A stretch of 64,000 bases of DNA, from positions 1 to 64,000 of the forward strand of contig NZ_LZMH01000006.1 in the NCBI RefSeq assembly GCF_001673635.1, given 5' to 3'. Positions 20,240 to 28,023 of the stretch are shown here, in pieces. The DNA is from Mycobacterium asiaticum. GTDB taxonomy: Bacteria; Actinomycetota; Actinomycetes; Mycobacteriales; Mycobacteriaceae. Positions within the stretch are counted from its first letter, which is position 1, and the number at the start of each line of letters is the position of its first letter. The notes under the pieces were generated by a model, which did no database searches, was not told where the DNA came from, and saw only the letters and a list, made by a program, of their open reading frames with translations. The translations under genes were made by a program, and so were the position numbers.

Positions 20240-21268
20240 CTACGCTAGTAGGGACCAGCGCTTCAGCGCATCGCGGGCCGGATCGTCGCCGGCTTCGATT
20301 CCCACATCGGCGGACGCGTTCCAGACCGCGGCGGCCACGACGCGGACCACGGCCAGCTCGTCCGTGGGGTCCTCGTCGGTCGCACTCACGGTGAGAGTGT
20401 GGTCGTCGACGTCGACCCGCCAGCCCACCTGCGGCCCCACCCTCAACAACGAAGCATCCTGGTGCAGGGACCGCAGATCATGCCCGATATAGGTGGGCCG
20501 CTGTTCGGCATGCGCGAACACCGCGTCGCGCGCCGAATTGACCCCGGTGAGCACCATCAGGCTCGGCAGACCCGCCGCGTTCGCGCCTTCGATGTCGGTG
20601 TCCAACCGGTCCCCGACCACCAGCGGCGCCCGGAACTCGCCGCGGCCCACCGCATCCTTCATCAACTGTGGCCCCGGCTTGCCCGCGACCTGAGGTTGCT
20701 CCCCGGTGGCGGTCCGCACCGCGGCCACCAGTGATCCGTTGCCCGGCAGCAGGCCCCGCTCGGTGGGCAGTGTCGGGTCGACGTTGGCGGCCACCCACAG
20801 CGCCCCCGCCCGAATGGCCAGGGCGGCCTCGGCCAGGTCGGACCAGCCGACCTCCATCGACAATCCCTGGACGACGGCGTCGGGTTCGTCGTCGAAGCGT
20901 CGGACCGGACGCAGACCCACCGCGGCGATCTCATCGGCCAGCGCCTCGGTGCCCACCACCAACACCTTGGCGTCCGGTTGCAGTTGCGCGGCCAGCAAGT
21001 GGGCCGCGCTCTGCGCGCTGGTCACCACGTCGTCGCTATCGGCCGCGAACCCGAGCTCACGCAGGTGCGCGGCGACCTCGTCGGCGCTGCGCGAAGCGTT
21101 GTTGGTGACGAACAGCTTCCGGCTGTCTATCGCATCCAGTGACTCGACGGCACCCTCGGTGGGCCGGTGACCGCGAAAGACCGTCCCGTCGAGGTCCAGC
21201 AGCAAGCAATCGTATTGCTGCGCAATTGGTTTCGTGTCAGCCAAGTTCGTTGACCCGGTCTTCGGCAT
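20240..21268 (-). CDS. HAD-family phosphatase, glycerol-3-phosphate phosphatase-like
   Basis: The 342-residue protein opens with the HAD nucleophile motif DLDGTVF (D25 and D27), followed by TNNASRSADEV and the late acidic motif GDRLDTDIEGANAAG. The NagD/PGP-type cap lies between them. H37Rv Rv1692 is described as a D,L-glycerol 3-phosphate phosphatase in lipid-polar-head recycling, with a short extra C-terminal domain, and this protein is similar over its length. The ATG at 21268 has a GGAAGG ribosome-binding site and overlaps the TPR-like gene by 32 bases. A TTG at 21244 would align better with the remembered H37Rv start. Confidence 0.9.
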   Translation of the reverse strand: MPKTGSTNLADTKPIAQQYDCLLLDLDGTVFRGHRPTEGAVESLDAIDSRKLFVTNNASRSADEVAAHLRELGFAADSDDVVTSAQSAAHLLAAQLQPDAKVLVVGTEALADEIAAVGLRPVRRFDDEPDAVVQGLSMEVGWSDLAEAALAIRAGALWVAANVDPTLPTERGLLPGNGSLVAAVRTATGEQPQVAGKPGPQLMKDAVGRGEFRAPLVVGDRLDTDIEGANAAGLPSLMVLTGVNSARDAVFAHAEQRPTYIGHDLRSLHQDASLLRVGPQVGWRVDVDDHTLTVSATDEDPTDELAVVRVVAAAVWNASADVGIEAGDDPARDALKRWSLLA

Positions 21269-22025
21269 CGGTCACGCCTTCCACGTCGGCAGCGGCCGAG
21301 CGCAGGAACCATTGCAACGCCTCGTCCCCGCGTCCGAGCGCCAACAGTGTTTCGGCATAGGCATAGAACAGCCGAGCGGCCGTCGAGCCGGTCCGGGACG
21401 GGTCCAGCGCGGGAGTGGACAACACGGTCAGCGCCTGCTCGAGCTGCCCCAGGTCGGCCCGCGCGCCGGCCGCGACGATGCGCAACTCGTCGGCGTCGTC
21501 GCCGGTGAGCTGGGCCGCCTCGGGGCTGCGGGCCAGGTCGATGGCGCGCTGCGGTCGACCGAGACCGCGTTCGCAGTCGGCGATCAGCGCCAGCAACGCG
21601 GACTTGCTGCCCATCCGGCGTGCGGCGCGGAATTCGGCCAGCGCCTGGCCCCAGTCGCCGCAGTGGTACGCGGCGATCCCGACGGCCTCCCGGACCGCGG
21701 CGATCCGGCTGGCCCGTACCCGGGCGGCGCGCGCATGGCTCAGGGCGGCTTCCGGGTCCTCGTCGAGCAGGCCGCCCGCGGCTACCAGGTGGCGGGCAAC
21801 CGTGTCCGCGGTGGTCCGGTCCAGAGTGCTCAGTTCCCGACGGACATCGGGTGCCAGTTGCCGGGCGTCGATGTCGTCGGGAATCGGCGGTCCGGCCGCG
21901 ACGGTGTCGGCGAGCGCTTGCCGGGGTTGGGCAGGGCGCGCCCGGCCCGGCCCGGAGCGCCGGGGGGGGCCGGCGGATGGCGGTCGGGGTCGCCGCTCAT
22001 TGCCTCCACGCCTGTCATCGGCCAC
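21237..22025 (-). CDS. Tetratricopeptide-like protein (Rv1691 family)
   Basis: The 262-residue protein begins with a Pro/Arg-rich, disordered stretch (about 1-40), followed by helical repeats of TPR type (AGGLLDEDPEAALSHARAAR; YHCGDWGQALAEFRAARRM; YAYAETLLALGRGDEALQWF). No catalytic motif is visible. It starts at GTG and its stop lies inside the phosphatase start region. The repeats imply a protein-binding role; partners are unknown. Confidence 0.85.
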   Translation of the reverse strand: MADDRRGGNERRPRPPSAGPPRRSGPGRARPAQPRQALADTVAAGPPIPDDIDARQLAPDVRRELSTLDRTTADTVARHLVAAGGLLDEDPEAALSHARAARVRASRIAAVREAVGIAAYHCGDWGQALAEFRAARRMGSKSALLALIADCERGLGRPQRAIDLARSPEAAQLTGDDADELRIVAAGARADLGQLEQALTVLSTPALDPSRTGSTAARLFYAYAETLLALGRGDEALQWFLRSAAADVEGVTDAEDRVNELG

Positions 22026-22075
22026 CCGCTAGAGGTTACGGGTAGGCCCATGAGGCTCACAAACAACGCCGTGGG

Positions 22076-22426
22076 TTAGGCCTGCAGTCGGTGCGGCAGC
22101 ATCGGCGCTATCAACGCAGGGCAGTATGTGGCGATCGCCACAATGGTGAACGCTGCGGCCCGGTCTCGCGACATGCCGTTGAGCTCAGCGATTTCGGAGA
22201 CGATCGTGTCGAAGTTGCCGCCCGGCTGGAACGCCCTCGGGCAGACCGAACGCCCCGTCGCAATAGCGGTCTCCGGCTGGCTGTAGGGGATGCCGGCATT
22301 GGTCAGGCCATTGAGGAAGGCGTTCCCCAGTATGTCGGCGTGTATCGGCGCCGCCACGCTGGCCGAAACACCGAACACGCCTGCGGCAAGCGCCAGCAGT
22401 CGGAAAGCGATCGCGGGTGCGGTCAT
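22076..22426 (-). CDS. Exported DUF732 protein, LprJ-position homologue lacking a lipobox
   Basis: The 116-residue protein has a signal peptide (about 1-30, LLALAAGVFGVSASVAAPIHA) and a DUF732-type body with GNAFLNGLTNAGIPY, a Cys at CPRAF and a second at TYCPAL, likely a disulfide. By position it is the counterpart of lprJ (Rv1690), annotated as a lipoprotein in H37Rv. Here no cysteine follows the signal peptide, so I predict a soluble secreted protein. It is unrelated in function to the flanking genes as far as can be seen. Confidence 0.85.
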   Translation of the reverse strand: MTAPAIAFRLLALAAGVFGVSASVAAPIHADILGNAFLNGLTNAGIPYSQPETAIATGRSVCPRAFQPGGNFDTIVSEIAELNGMSRDRAAAFTIVAIATYCPALIAPMLPHRLQA

Positions 22427-22636
22427 CGTGACAACAGTGCTGAACGACTGTCACATACACGACACGATGAGGTAAAGGTTTGCACACTAAGGCGTGTCCT
22501 CCGATCGGTGGACGTCGCACCTGGCCGGATGGGCGAACCGAATTTCCCCCGCCCACCAGCCGGAAGTGGGATAGCTGAAGCGGCGGCCGGGCCGCAGAAT
22601 TGGTTTCGTAGCAAGGAGATAACAACCCACATTGTC

Positions 22637-22683
22637 AGCGGGGTCTCATCGCCGCCCCCTCCCCCTCGCGATGGGACCCCGCT
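22637..22683 (-). terminator. Hairpin downstream of tyrS
   Basis: AGCGGGGTC at the left pairs with GACCCCGCT at the right, and the stem continues as TCATCGC against GCGATGG with a G-U pair. The loop is C/T-rich. It begins five bases after the tyrS stop codon, on the side expected for terminating tyrS transcription; there is no strong U-tract. Confidence 0.7.
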
Positions 22684-22688
22684 GAATG

Positions 22689-23960
22689 CTACAGCCGTTC
22701 GACTCCCGCGACGTTCCGTTTTCCGCGCCGCAGCACCAACCAGCGGCCGTGCAGAAAATCCGTTGACTGTGGCGACCATTCGTCGCTCGTGATGCGAATG
22801 TTGTTGACGGACACGCCACCTTCACCGATGGTGCGCCGCGCGGCTTTCCGGCTCTCGGACAACCCGGTGGCCACCAACAGGTCGACAATCCCCTGCGGCT
22901 CACCGGGTTTGAGTTCGGCGACCGAGGTTTCGCGCAGGGCCGCCGACAATGTGGCTTCGTCGAGACGGTCCAGCTCGCCCTGCCCGAACAACGCCCGGCT
23001 GGCGTGTTGGACGGCTTCGGTGGCCGTCTCGCCGTGCACCAGGACGGTCAGTTCGGTGGCCAGCCTGCGCTGGGCGGCGCGCTGTTGTGGGCGCTCGGCG
23101 GTGGCCTGTTCCAGCTCAGCGAGTTCGTCGGCCGACAAGAAGGTGAACCAGCGCAGGTAGCGGATCACGTCGGCATCGGCGGTGTTGACGAAGTACTGAT
23201 ACCAGGCGTACGGGCTGGTCATCTGTGGGTCCAGCCACAGGCTGCCGCCGCCGGTGGATTTGCCGAACTTCTTGCCGTCGGCGGACGTCACCAGCGGGAG
23301 GGTGAGTGCGTGCACAGCGGCACCGAGTTTCTGGCGTACCAACCGGACTCCGGCGATGATGTTGCCCCACTGATCCGATCCGCCGATCTGCAGCGAGCAA
23401 CCGTGCCGCCGGTGCAGCTCGACGTAGTCGTTGGCCTGCAACAGCATGTAGCTGAATTCGGTGTAGGAGATGCCCTCGCCCTCCAGGCGGCGCCGGACGG
23501 TGTCGCGATCCAGCATCACGTTCACCGAGAAATGCTTGCCGATGTCGCGCAGGAACTCGATGGCCGACATGCTGGCCGTCCACTCGAGATTGTTCTCGAC
23601 GATCGCACCCGTCGGCGAGTTGTCGAAGTCGACGAAGCGCTCCAGCTGACCCCGGATTCGTTCCGTCCACTCAGCGACCGTGTCGGCCGAATGCAGGCTG
23701 CGCTCACCGACTTCGCGCGGGTCGCCGATCATCCCGGTGGCACCACCGGCCAGCACGATCGGCCGGTGACCGGCACGTTGAAAGCGCCGCAGGGCCAGCA
23801 GCGGCACCAGGTGCCCGGCGTGCAGGCTCGCCGCGGTCGGGTCGAATCCGGCGTAGACGGTCAGCGGACCGCGCTGCGCCTCGGCGGCGAGCGCATCGAG
23901 GTCGGTGGACTGTGCGATCAGCTCACGCCAGCCCAACTCGTCGAGGATCCCGTTTCCCAT
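22689..23960 (-). CDS. tyrS: Tyrosyl-tRNA synthetase
   Basis: TyrRS charges tRNA-Tyr. From the chosen ATG ([17 protein letters not shown]) it is 423 residues. The class I signature HIGH appears as HAGH in [15 protein letters not shown], and KMSKS appears as KFGKS in [14 protein letters not shown]-terminal S4 domain (about 360-420, [17 protein letters not shown]) binds tRNA. An upstream in-frame start adding 18 residues is not conserved-looking. It is divergent from the BASS-type transporter. Confidence 0.96.
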   Translation of the reverse strand: MGNGILDELGWRELIAQSTDLDALAAEAQRGPLTVYAGFDPTAASLHAGHLVPLLALRRFQRAGHRPIVLAGGATGMIGDPREVGERSLHSADTVAEWTERIRGQLERFVDFDNSPTGAIVENNLEWTASMSAIEFLRDIGKHFSVNVMLDRDTVRRRLEGEGISYTEFSYMLLQANDYVELHRRHGCSLQIGGSDQWGNIIAGVRLVRQKLGAAVHALTLPLVTSADGKKFGKSTGGGSLWLDPQMTSPYAWYQYFVNTADADVIRYLRWFTFLSADELAELEQATAERPQQRAAQRRLATELTVLVHGETATEAVQHASRALFGQGELDRLDEATLSAALRETSVAELKPGEPQGIVDLLVATGLSESRKAARRTIGEGGVSVNNIRITSDEWSPQSTDFLHGRWLVLRRGKRNVAGVERL

Positions 23961-24115
23961 GGCTGAGAGTCTTCCAGGATGCGCGGCGGGCCGTGCGCGC
24001 CGGATGCCTGCCATCCGCTCAGGATGATTCCAGCGGGGCGTGCATGGTCAACGGCCAAGAGCCCTCACGCGGCACGGCGCCGGACGGTCGGCCGTGGAGT
24101 AATTTGCGGAACGAC

Positions 24116-24994
24116 ATGGACAATCGATTCTTTCCGCTGGTGGTTGTGGCGGTCATGCTGGCGCTCGGCCTTACCCTCACCGTTGCCGACTTTCAGCGAG
24201 CCGCCAAGCTACGCCGCCCATTGGCGGTGGCACTGGTGTGTCAAGCCGTCGTGCTGCCGGGACTGTGCTTGCTGATCGCCGAGGGGCTGAATCTGGAACC
24301 GAACCTGGCGGTCGGACTGATGCTGATGGCGGCTTGCCCCGGCGGAATGCTGGCCAACGTGCTCAGCCACTTGGTGAACGGCGACCTGGCCCTCAATCTC
24401 ACGCTGACCGCCGTCAACGCCGTGCTGTCGATCTTCGCGATACCGGCGATCCTGGCCGCCTCGATGGCATGGTTCCTCGGTGAAGGCCGGTTCATCCCGC
24501 TGCAGTTCGACAAGTTCTTCGCGGTGTTCGGGGTGGTGCTGATCCCTACCGCGATCGGGGTCGCGATCCGGCACCGCTTCGCGGATCTGGCGCGGCGGTT
24601 GCAGAATCCGGTCCGGGTCGTCGCCGCGGTCCTGTTGGTGGTGGCCCTGTTTGCCGGGGTGGCGGGCGGCCGGTCGACGTTGCTGCGCAACTTCGGCGTC
24701 CTCAGCCTGGCGATCGTGTCCTTCTGCACGATCAGCCTGACGGTCGGCTACCTGGCGCCCCGCTGGATGCGGTTGGAGCCTCGCCAATCCATCGCGATCA
24801 GCTTGGAGATCGGGCTGCACAACGCCGTGGTGGCGGTCGGCATAGCGATGAGTCCGCAACTGCTCAACAACGCCGAAATGGCCACGCCGGCCGCCGTTTA
24901 CGGGCTGATCGCGCCGTTCATCGCGCTGGCATTCGTGTTCACCGTGCGCCGCCTCGACCCCGGGTACCGGGCGGCGAACCGGCAGCGGACCTAA
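24116..24994 (+). CDS. Bile acid:sodium symporter-family (BASS) transporter
   Basis: The 292-residue protein has about nine hydrophobic helices. It carries the family-typical [20 protein letters not shown] in the middle and the C-terminal [17 protein letters not shown] motif, both of which match bacterial BASS/SBF Na+-coupled carriers. The substrate cannot be read from sequence; bacterial members carry organic anions. The ATG giving [11 protein letters not shown] was chosen because upstream sequence is not membrane-like. The gene is inserted between tyrS and the glycosylase gene, which I remember as adjacent in H37Rv, and its stop overlaps that of the convergent glycosylase. Confidence 0.85.
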   Translation: MDNRFFPLVVVAVMLALGLTLTVADFQRAAKLRRPLAVALVCQAVVLPGLCLLIAEGLNLEPNLAVGLMLMAACPGGMLANVLSHLVNGDLALNLTLTAVNAVLSIFAIPAILAASMAWFLGEGRFIPLQFDKFFAVFGVVLIPTAIGVAIRHRFADLARRLQNPVRVVAAVLLVVALFAGVAGGRSTLLRNFGVLSLAIVSFCTISLTVGYLAPRWMRLEPRQSIAISLEIGLHNAVVAVGIAMSPQLLNNAEMATPAAVYGLIAPFIALAFVFTVRRLDPGYRAANRQRT

Positions 24995-25614
24995 TCGCTG
25001 GCACCGGGCGCCGGCGCCCGTGGGCTGCGCCGGTACGCCGACACCTCGGGCCGGCCGGCCAGCCACAGTCGCCAGGGCCGGTCCGCGGCCTGACTGACCC
25101 CCACCCGGGGCCCCGCCGTCGCCGTCAGCGGCGCGCATAGCTGCACCGTCACGGCACTGGCGGGATCGAACACGTCGATCCCGTTGTCGTCCATCGTGAT
25201 TCCCAGTGCTGAGCACAGGTTCCCCGGTCCGCGCCCCAGCGCCGCGTCGCGAACCGCCGCACCGCGACGGCTCCGGGCAACGTCCAAGCCATCCTCGATG
25301 ACGCACGCCCGGAGCAAGACGGCCGCAGCCGTGCCATCTGGGCCGCACGAGACGTTGGCGCAGACGTGGATGCCGTGGCTGCGGTAGGTGTACAGCCGCC
25401 CGGGCGGTCCGAACATGACGGAGTTGCGGGCGCTGCGCCCACGGTAGGAATGCGCCGCGGCATCCGGCCAGGGCCCGTCCGGCACCCCGCCGTACGCCTC
25501 CACCTCGACGATCACGGCGCGCACGCCCCTGCCGGTCAGGGCGGCACCGAGCAGCCGGCGCGCGGCGGTGAGCGGGTCCACCAGCAGTTCCGCGGCCGGT
25601 CCCGATGCGCTCAT
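24991..25614 (-). CDS. mpg: 3-methyladenine DNA glycosylase (Mpg/AAG family)
   Basis: This base-excision glycosylase removes alkylated purines. The 207-residue protein shows the AAG fold: [17 protein letters not shown], catalytic Glu in [10 protein letters not shown], the [20 protein letters not shown] segment and [15 protein letters not shown]. Length and position match Rv1688. I chose the ATG giving [11 protein letters not shown]. Its end overlaps the convergent transporter stop, and its start is divergent from the ABC exporter operon 58 bases away. Confidence 0.92.
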   Translation of the reverse strand: MSASGPAAELLVDPLTAARRLLGAALTGRGVRAVIVEVEAYGGVPDGPWPDAAAHSYRGRSARNSVMFGPPGRLYTYRSHGIHVCANVSCGPDGTAAAVLLRACVIEDGLDVARSRRGAAVRDAALGRGPGNLCSALGITMDDNGIDVFDPASAVTVQLCAPLTATAGPRVGVSQAADRPWRLWLAGRPEVSAYRRSPRAPAPGASD

Positions 25615-25636
25615 CGAACTGATTGTGCCCGGCCTC

Positions 25637-25699
25637 TTGACAAGGCACGCCAACAGGTCGAATATTCATCGCATGATGACTTCATCACACGATGAATTA
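25637..25699 (+). promoter_or_regulatory. Promoter with nested palindromic operator for the ABC exporter-TetR operon
   Basis: TTGACA (25637-25642), an 18-base spacer and AATATT (25661-25666) form a near-consensus promoter. A dyad follows: TTCATCG at 25666-25672 against CGATGAA at 25691-25697, with an inner TGATG/CATCA pair. It overlaps the predicted transcription start, the usual place for a TetR-type repressor site. The operon ends in a TetR gene, suggesting autoregulation (inference). Confidence 0.65.
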
Positions 25700-26449
25700 A
25701 TGCGACGCATCACAGAGCCGGCGGTGAGCATCGAGCATCTACGGGTGATCCGCGGTAAACGACCGGCGCTGCACGACTTTTCGGTGCGCGTCGCGCCGGG
25801 CACGATCACCGGGCTGCTCGGACCGTCCGGCTGCGGCAAGAGCACGCTCATCCGCAGCATCGTCGGCACCCAGATCGTCGCGTCGGGAACGGTGACCGTG
25901 CTGGGCCATCCCGCCGGCTCGGCCGCACTGCGCCGCCGGGTGGGTTACGTACCTCAGGACCCGACCATCTACCGCGACCTGCGGGTGATCGACAATGTCC
26001 GCTACTTCGCGTCGCTCTACGGATTCGACGGCCACGCCGCCGAGGAAGCCATCGAGCGGGTCGGGCTCACCGATCACCGCACCGCCGTCTGCGACAACCT
26101 CTCCGGCGGCCAACGCACCAGGGTGTCGCTGGCATGCGCGCTGGTGTGCCAGCCCGACCTGCTGGTGCTGGACGAGCCCACCGTCGGCCTGGACCCGGTT
26201 CTGCGCGTTGAGCTTTGGCGGCAATTCGGTGAACTGGCCGACGGTGGAACCACATTGCTCGTGTCCAGCCATGTGATGGACGAAGCCGACCATTGCGCGG
26301 ACCTGCTGCTGATGCGCGACGGCCGCCTGGTGGCGCACACCACCCCGACCCAACTACGAGAGGAAACGTCATGCACGTCACTGGAGGAAGCGTTTCTGTC
26401 CGTCATCCGGCGCAGCACCGAGCCGCTGGCGGGTCCCAGAGCCGGCTGA
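25673..26449 (+). CDS. ABC exporter ATP-binding subunit (Rv1687c-like)
   Basis: The 258-residue ATPase of a drug/lipid-type ABC-2 exporter has Walker A GPSGCGKST, signature LSGGQRTRVSLA, Walker B LLVLDEPTVGLD and the H-loop in SSHVMDEADH. The predicted transcription start falls almost on this ATG, so the message may be leaderless. ATGs at 25676 and 25700 are alternatives, the last giving 249 residues. It heads a three-gene operon with the permease and a TetR regulator. Confidence 0.92.
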   Translation: MMTSSHDELMRRITEPAVSIEHLRVIRGKRPALHDFSVRVAPGTITGLLGPSGCGKSTLIRSIVGTQIVASGTVTVLGHPAGSAALRRRVGYVPQDPTIYRDLRVIDNVRYFASLYGFDGHAAEEAIERVGLTDHRTAVCDNLSGGQRTRVSLACALVCQPDLLVLDEPTVGLDPVLRVELWRQFGELADGGTTLLVSSHVMDEADHCADLLLMRDGRLVAHTTPTQLREETSCTSLEEAFLSVIRRSTEPLAGPRAG

Positions 26450-26454
26450 GCCCG

Positions 26455-27213
26455 GTGCAGCAGCTGAAACCGTACGCGGCCACCACGACGCGCATCGTCC
26501 GCCAACTGGCTGCCGATCACCGCAGCGTCGCGATGATCCTGGTGGTCCCCGTCGTGGTGATCTCGTTGATGTACTTCATGTTTCAGGATGCCCCGCATCG
26601 ACCGGGCGGCCCCACTCCGTTCAACAACGCCTGCCTGATCCTGCTGGGCCTGTTCCCGTTGTTCGTGATGTTCATCATCACCTCGATCACCATGCAGCGC
26701 GAGCGTGCGTCGGGAACCTTGGAACGCATCCTGACCACGCCGCTACGACGTCTCGACTTGCTGATGGCCTACGGGACCGCCTTCTCGGCTGCCGCGGTGG
26801 CGCAAGCGGTGGTGGCCTGTGCGGTCTCGTTCTGGCTGTTGGGTTTCACCACCGCGGGCAGCCCGGTGTGGGTATTCGTGATCGCCATCTTTAACGCCAT
26901 CCTCGGCGTCGGATTGGGGCTGTTGTTCAGCGCGTTCGCCCGCACAGAGTTTCAGGCCGTGCAGTTCATCCCGTTGGTGATGGTGCCGCAGCTGCTGCTG
27001 GCCGGCGTGCTCGTGCCGCGGTCGGCGATGCCCGACTGGCTGCAGTGGATCAGCAACGTCCTGCCGGCCAGCTACGCGCTGGAAGCCTTGCAGCAGGTGG
27101 GTGCGCATTCGGGCCTGACGGCGACTACCGTGCGTGACATGTCTGTCGTGTTGGGATTCGCCGTCGCGTCCATGTGTCTTGCCGCCGCGACGCTGCGGCG
27201 CAGGACACCTTGA
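26455..27213 (+). CDS. ABC-2 type exporter permease (Rv1686c-like)
   Basis: The 252-residue membrane protein has about six helices and the ABC-2 pattern: an amphipathic start, RERASGTLERILTTPLRRLD after the second helix, FARTEFQAVQFIPLVMVPQLLLAGVL, and a final helix after NVLPASYALEAL. It pairs with the preceding ATPase. The GTG five bases after the ATPase stop was chosen. An ATG at 26371 with an AGAGGA ribosome-binding site would add 28 residues overlapping the ATPase and is a real alternative. The substrate is unknown; daunorubicin-type exporters are the nearest kind. Confidence 0.88.
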   Translation: MQQLKPYAATTTRIVRQLAADHRSVAMILVVPVVVISLMYFMFQDAPHRPGGPTPFNNACLILLGLFPLFVMFIITSITMQRERASGTLERILTTPLRRLDLLMAYGTAFSAAAVAQAVVACAVSFWLLGFTTAGSPVWVFVIAIFNAILGVGLGLLFSAFARTEFQAVQFIPLVMVPQLLLAGVLVPRSAMPDWLQWISNVLPASYALEALQQVGAHSGLTATTVRDMSVVLGFAVASMCLAAATLRRRTP

Positions 27214-27836
27214 TGGTGGCGGAAACCGCGAAGCGCAAACGCCCGGGACGGCCCGCAGGAAACTCCGACACCCGCGAGCGGATACTGGCAAGCGCGCGAG
27301 AACTGTTTGCGCGCAACGGGATTGACCGGACGTCGATCCGTGCGGTGGCCAAGGCCGCGGGGGTGGACGCGGCGCTGGTGCACCACTACTACGGCACGAA
27401 ACAGGAGTTGTTCGCTGCCGCGATCCGCCTCCCGATCGACCCGATGATAGTGATCGCGCAACTGCGGGAGATCCCCGTCGAAGACCTCGGCTATCGGCTG
27501 CCGTCGCTGTTGTTGCCGCTGTGGGATTCCGAGTTGGGCGCCGGGCTGATCGCTACGCTGCGGTCATTGATCGCAGGCGACGAGGTGAGTCTGGCGCGCT
27601 CGTTCCTGCAGGAGGTGATCAGCGCGGAAGTGGGTTCCCGCGTTGACAATCCGGCAGGGACGGGCATGATCCGCACCCAGTTCGTCGCCTCCCAGTTGAT
27701 GGGGGTGGTGATGGCACGCTACATCGTCAAGATCGAGCCGTTCGCCTCACTGCCTACCGACCAGATCGCGCGCACCATCGCGCCGAACCTGCAGCGCTAC
27801 CTCACCGGGGAACTGCCCGACGACCTTACGCCGTGA
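27213..27836 (+). CDS. TetR-family transcriptional regulator (Rv1685c-like)
   Basis: The 207-residue regulator has an N-terminal TetR helix-turn-helix (about 20-66, TRERILASARELFARNGIDR ... VAKAAGVDAALVHHYYGTKQ) and a helical ligand-binding C-terminus. Its ATG shares one base with the permease stop (TGATG), so it is translated with the exporter. Its likely operator is the palindrome before the operon, giving substrate-induced autoregulation (inference from arrangement). Length equals that remembered for H37Rv. Its 3' end overlaps the convergent Trm112-like gene by 11 bases. Confidence 0.92.
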   Translation: MVAETAKRKRPGRPAGNSDTRERILASARELFARNGIDRTSIRAVAKAAGVDAALVHHYYGTKQELFAAAIRLPIDPMIVIAQLREIPVEDLGYRLPSLLLPLWDSELGAGLIATLRSLIAGDEVSLARSFLQEVISAEVGSRVDNPAGTGMIRTQFVASQLMGVVMARYIVKIEPFASLPTDQIARTIAPNLQRYLTGELPDDLTP

Positions 27837-28020
27837 ACCGGTTGTGCTCGTCGTCGCCGACGTCGCGGGCCTCGTCGACCAACAGGACCGGGATTCCGTC
27901 GTCGATGCGGTAGGCGCGCCGCAGCCTCGGGTTGTACAGCTCGCGGCCATCGTCGACCAGCAGCAGCGGCCCCCGGTCGGCGGGGCAGACCAGGATTTCA
28001 AGCAGGGCGTCGTCGATCAT
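27826..28020 (-). CDS. Trm112-like small protein (Rv1684 position)
   Basis: This 64-residue protein reads MIDDALLEILVCPADRGPLL at its start, with RIDDGIPVLLVDEAR later, the hallmarks of the Trm112/UPF0434 family. Only one Cys of the usual zinc pair is kept near the start, so metal binding is doubtful. Family members activate methyltransferases; the partner here is unknown. It lies three bases downstream of the lipase/acyl-CoA synthetase fusion stop. Confidence 0.85.
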   Translation of the reverse strand: MIDDALLEILVCPADRGPLLLVDDGRELYNPRLRRAYRIDDGIPVLLVDEARDVGDDEHNRFTA

Positions 28021-28023
28021 TCG

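Noticed and set aside
21961..21970. Eight-G run in the TPR-like gene as a possible frameshift
   Set aside because: The frame is continuous through the run and matches the Pro/Arg-rich start expected; no evidence of a break.
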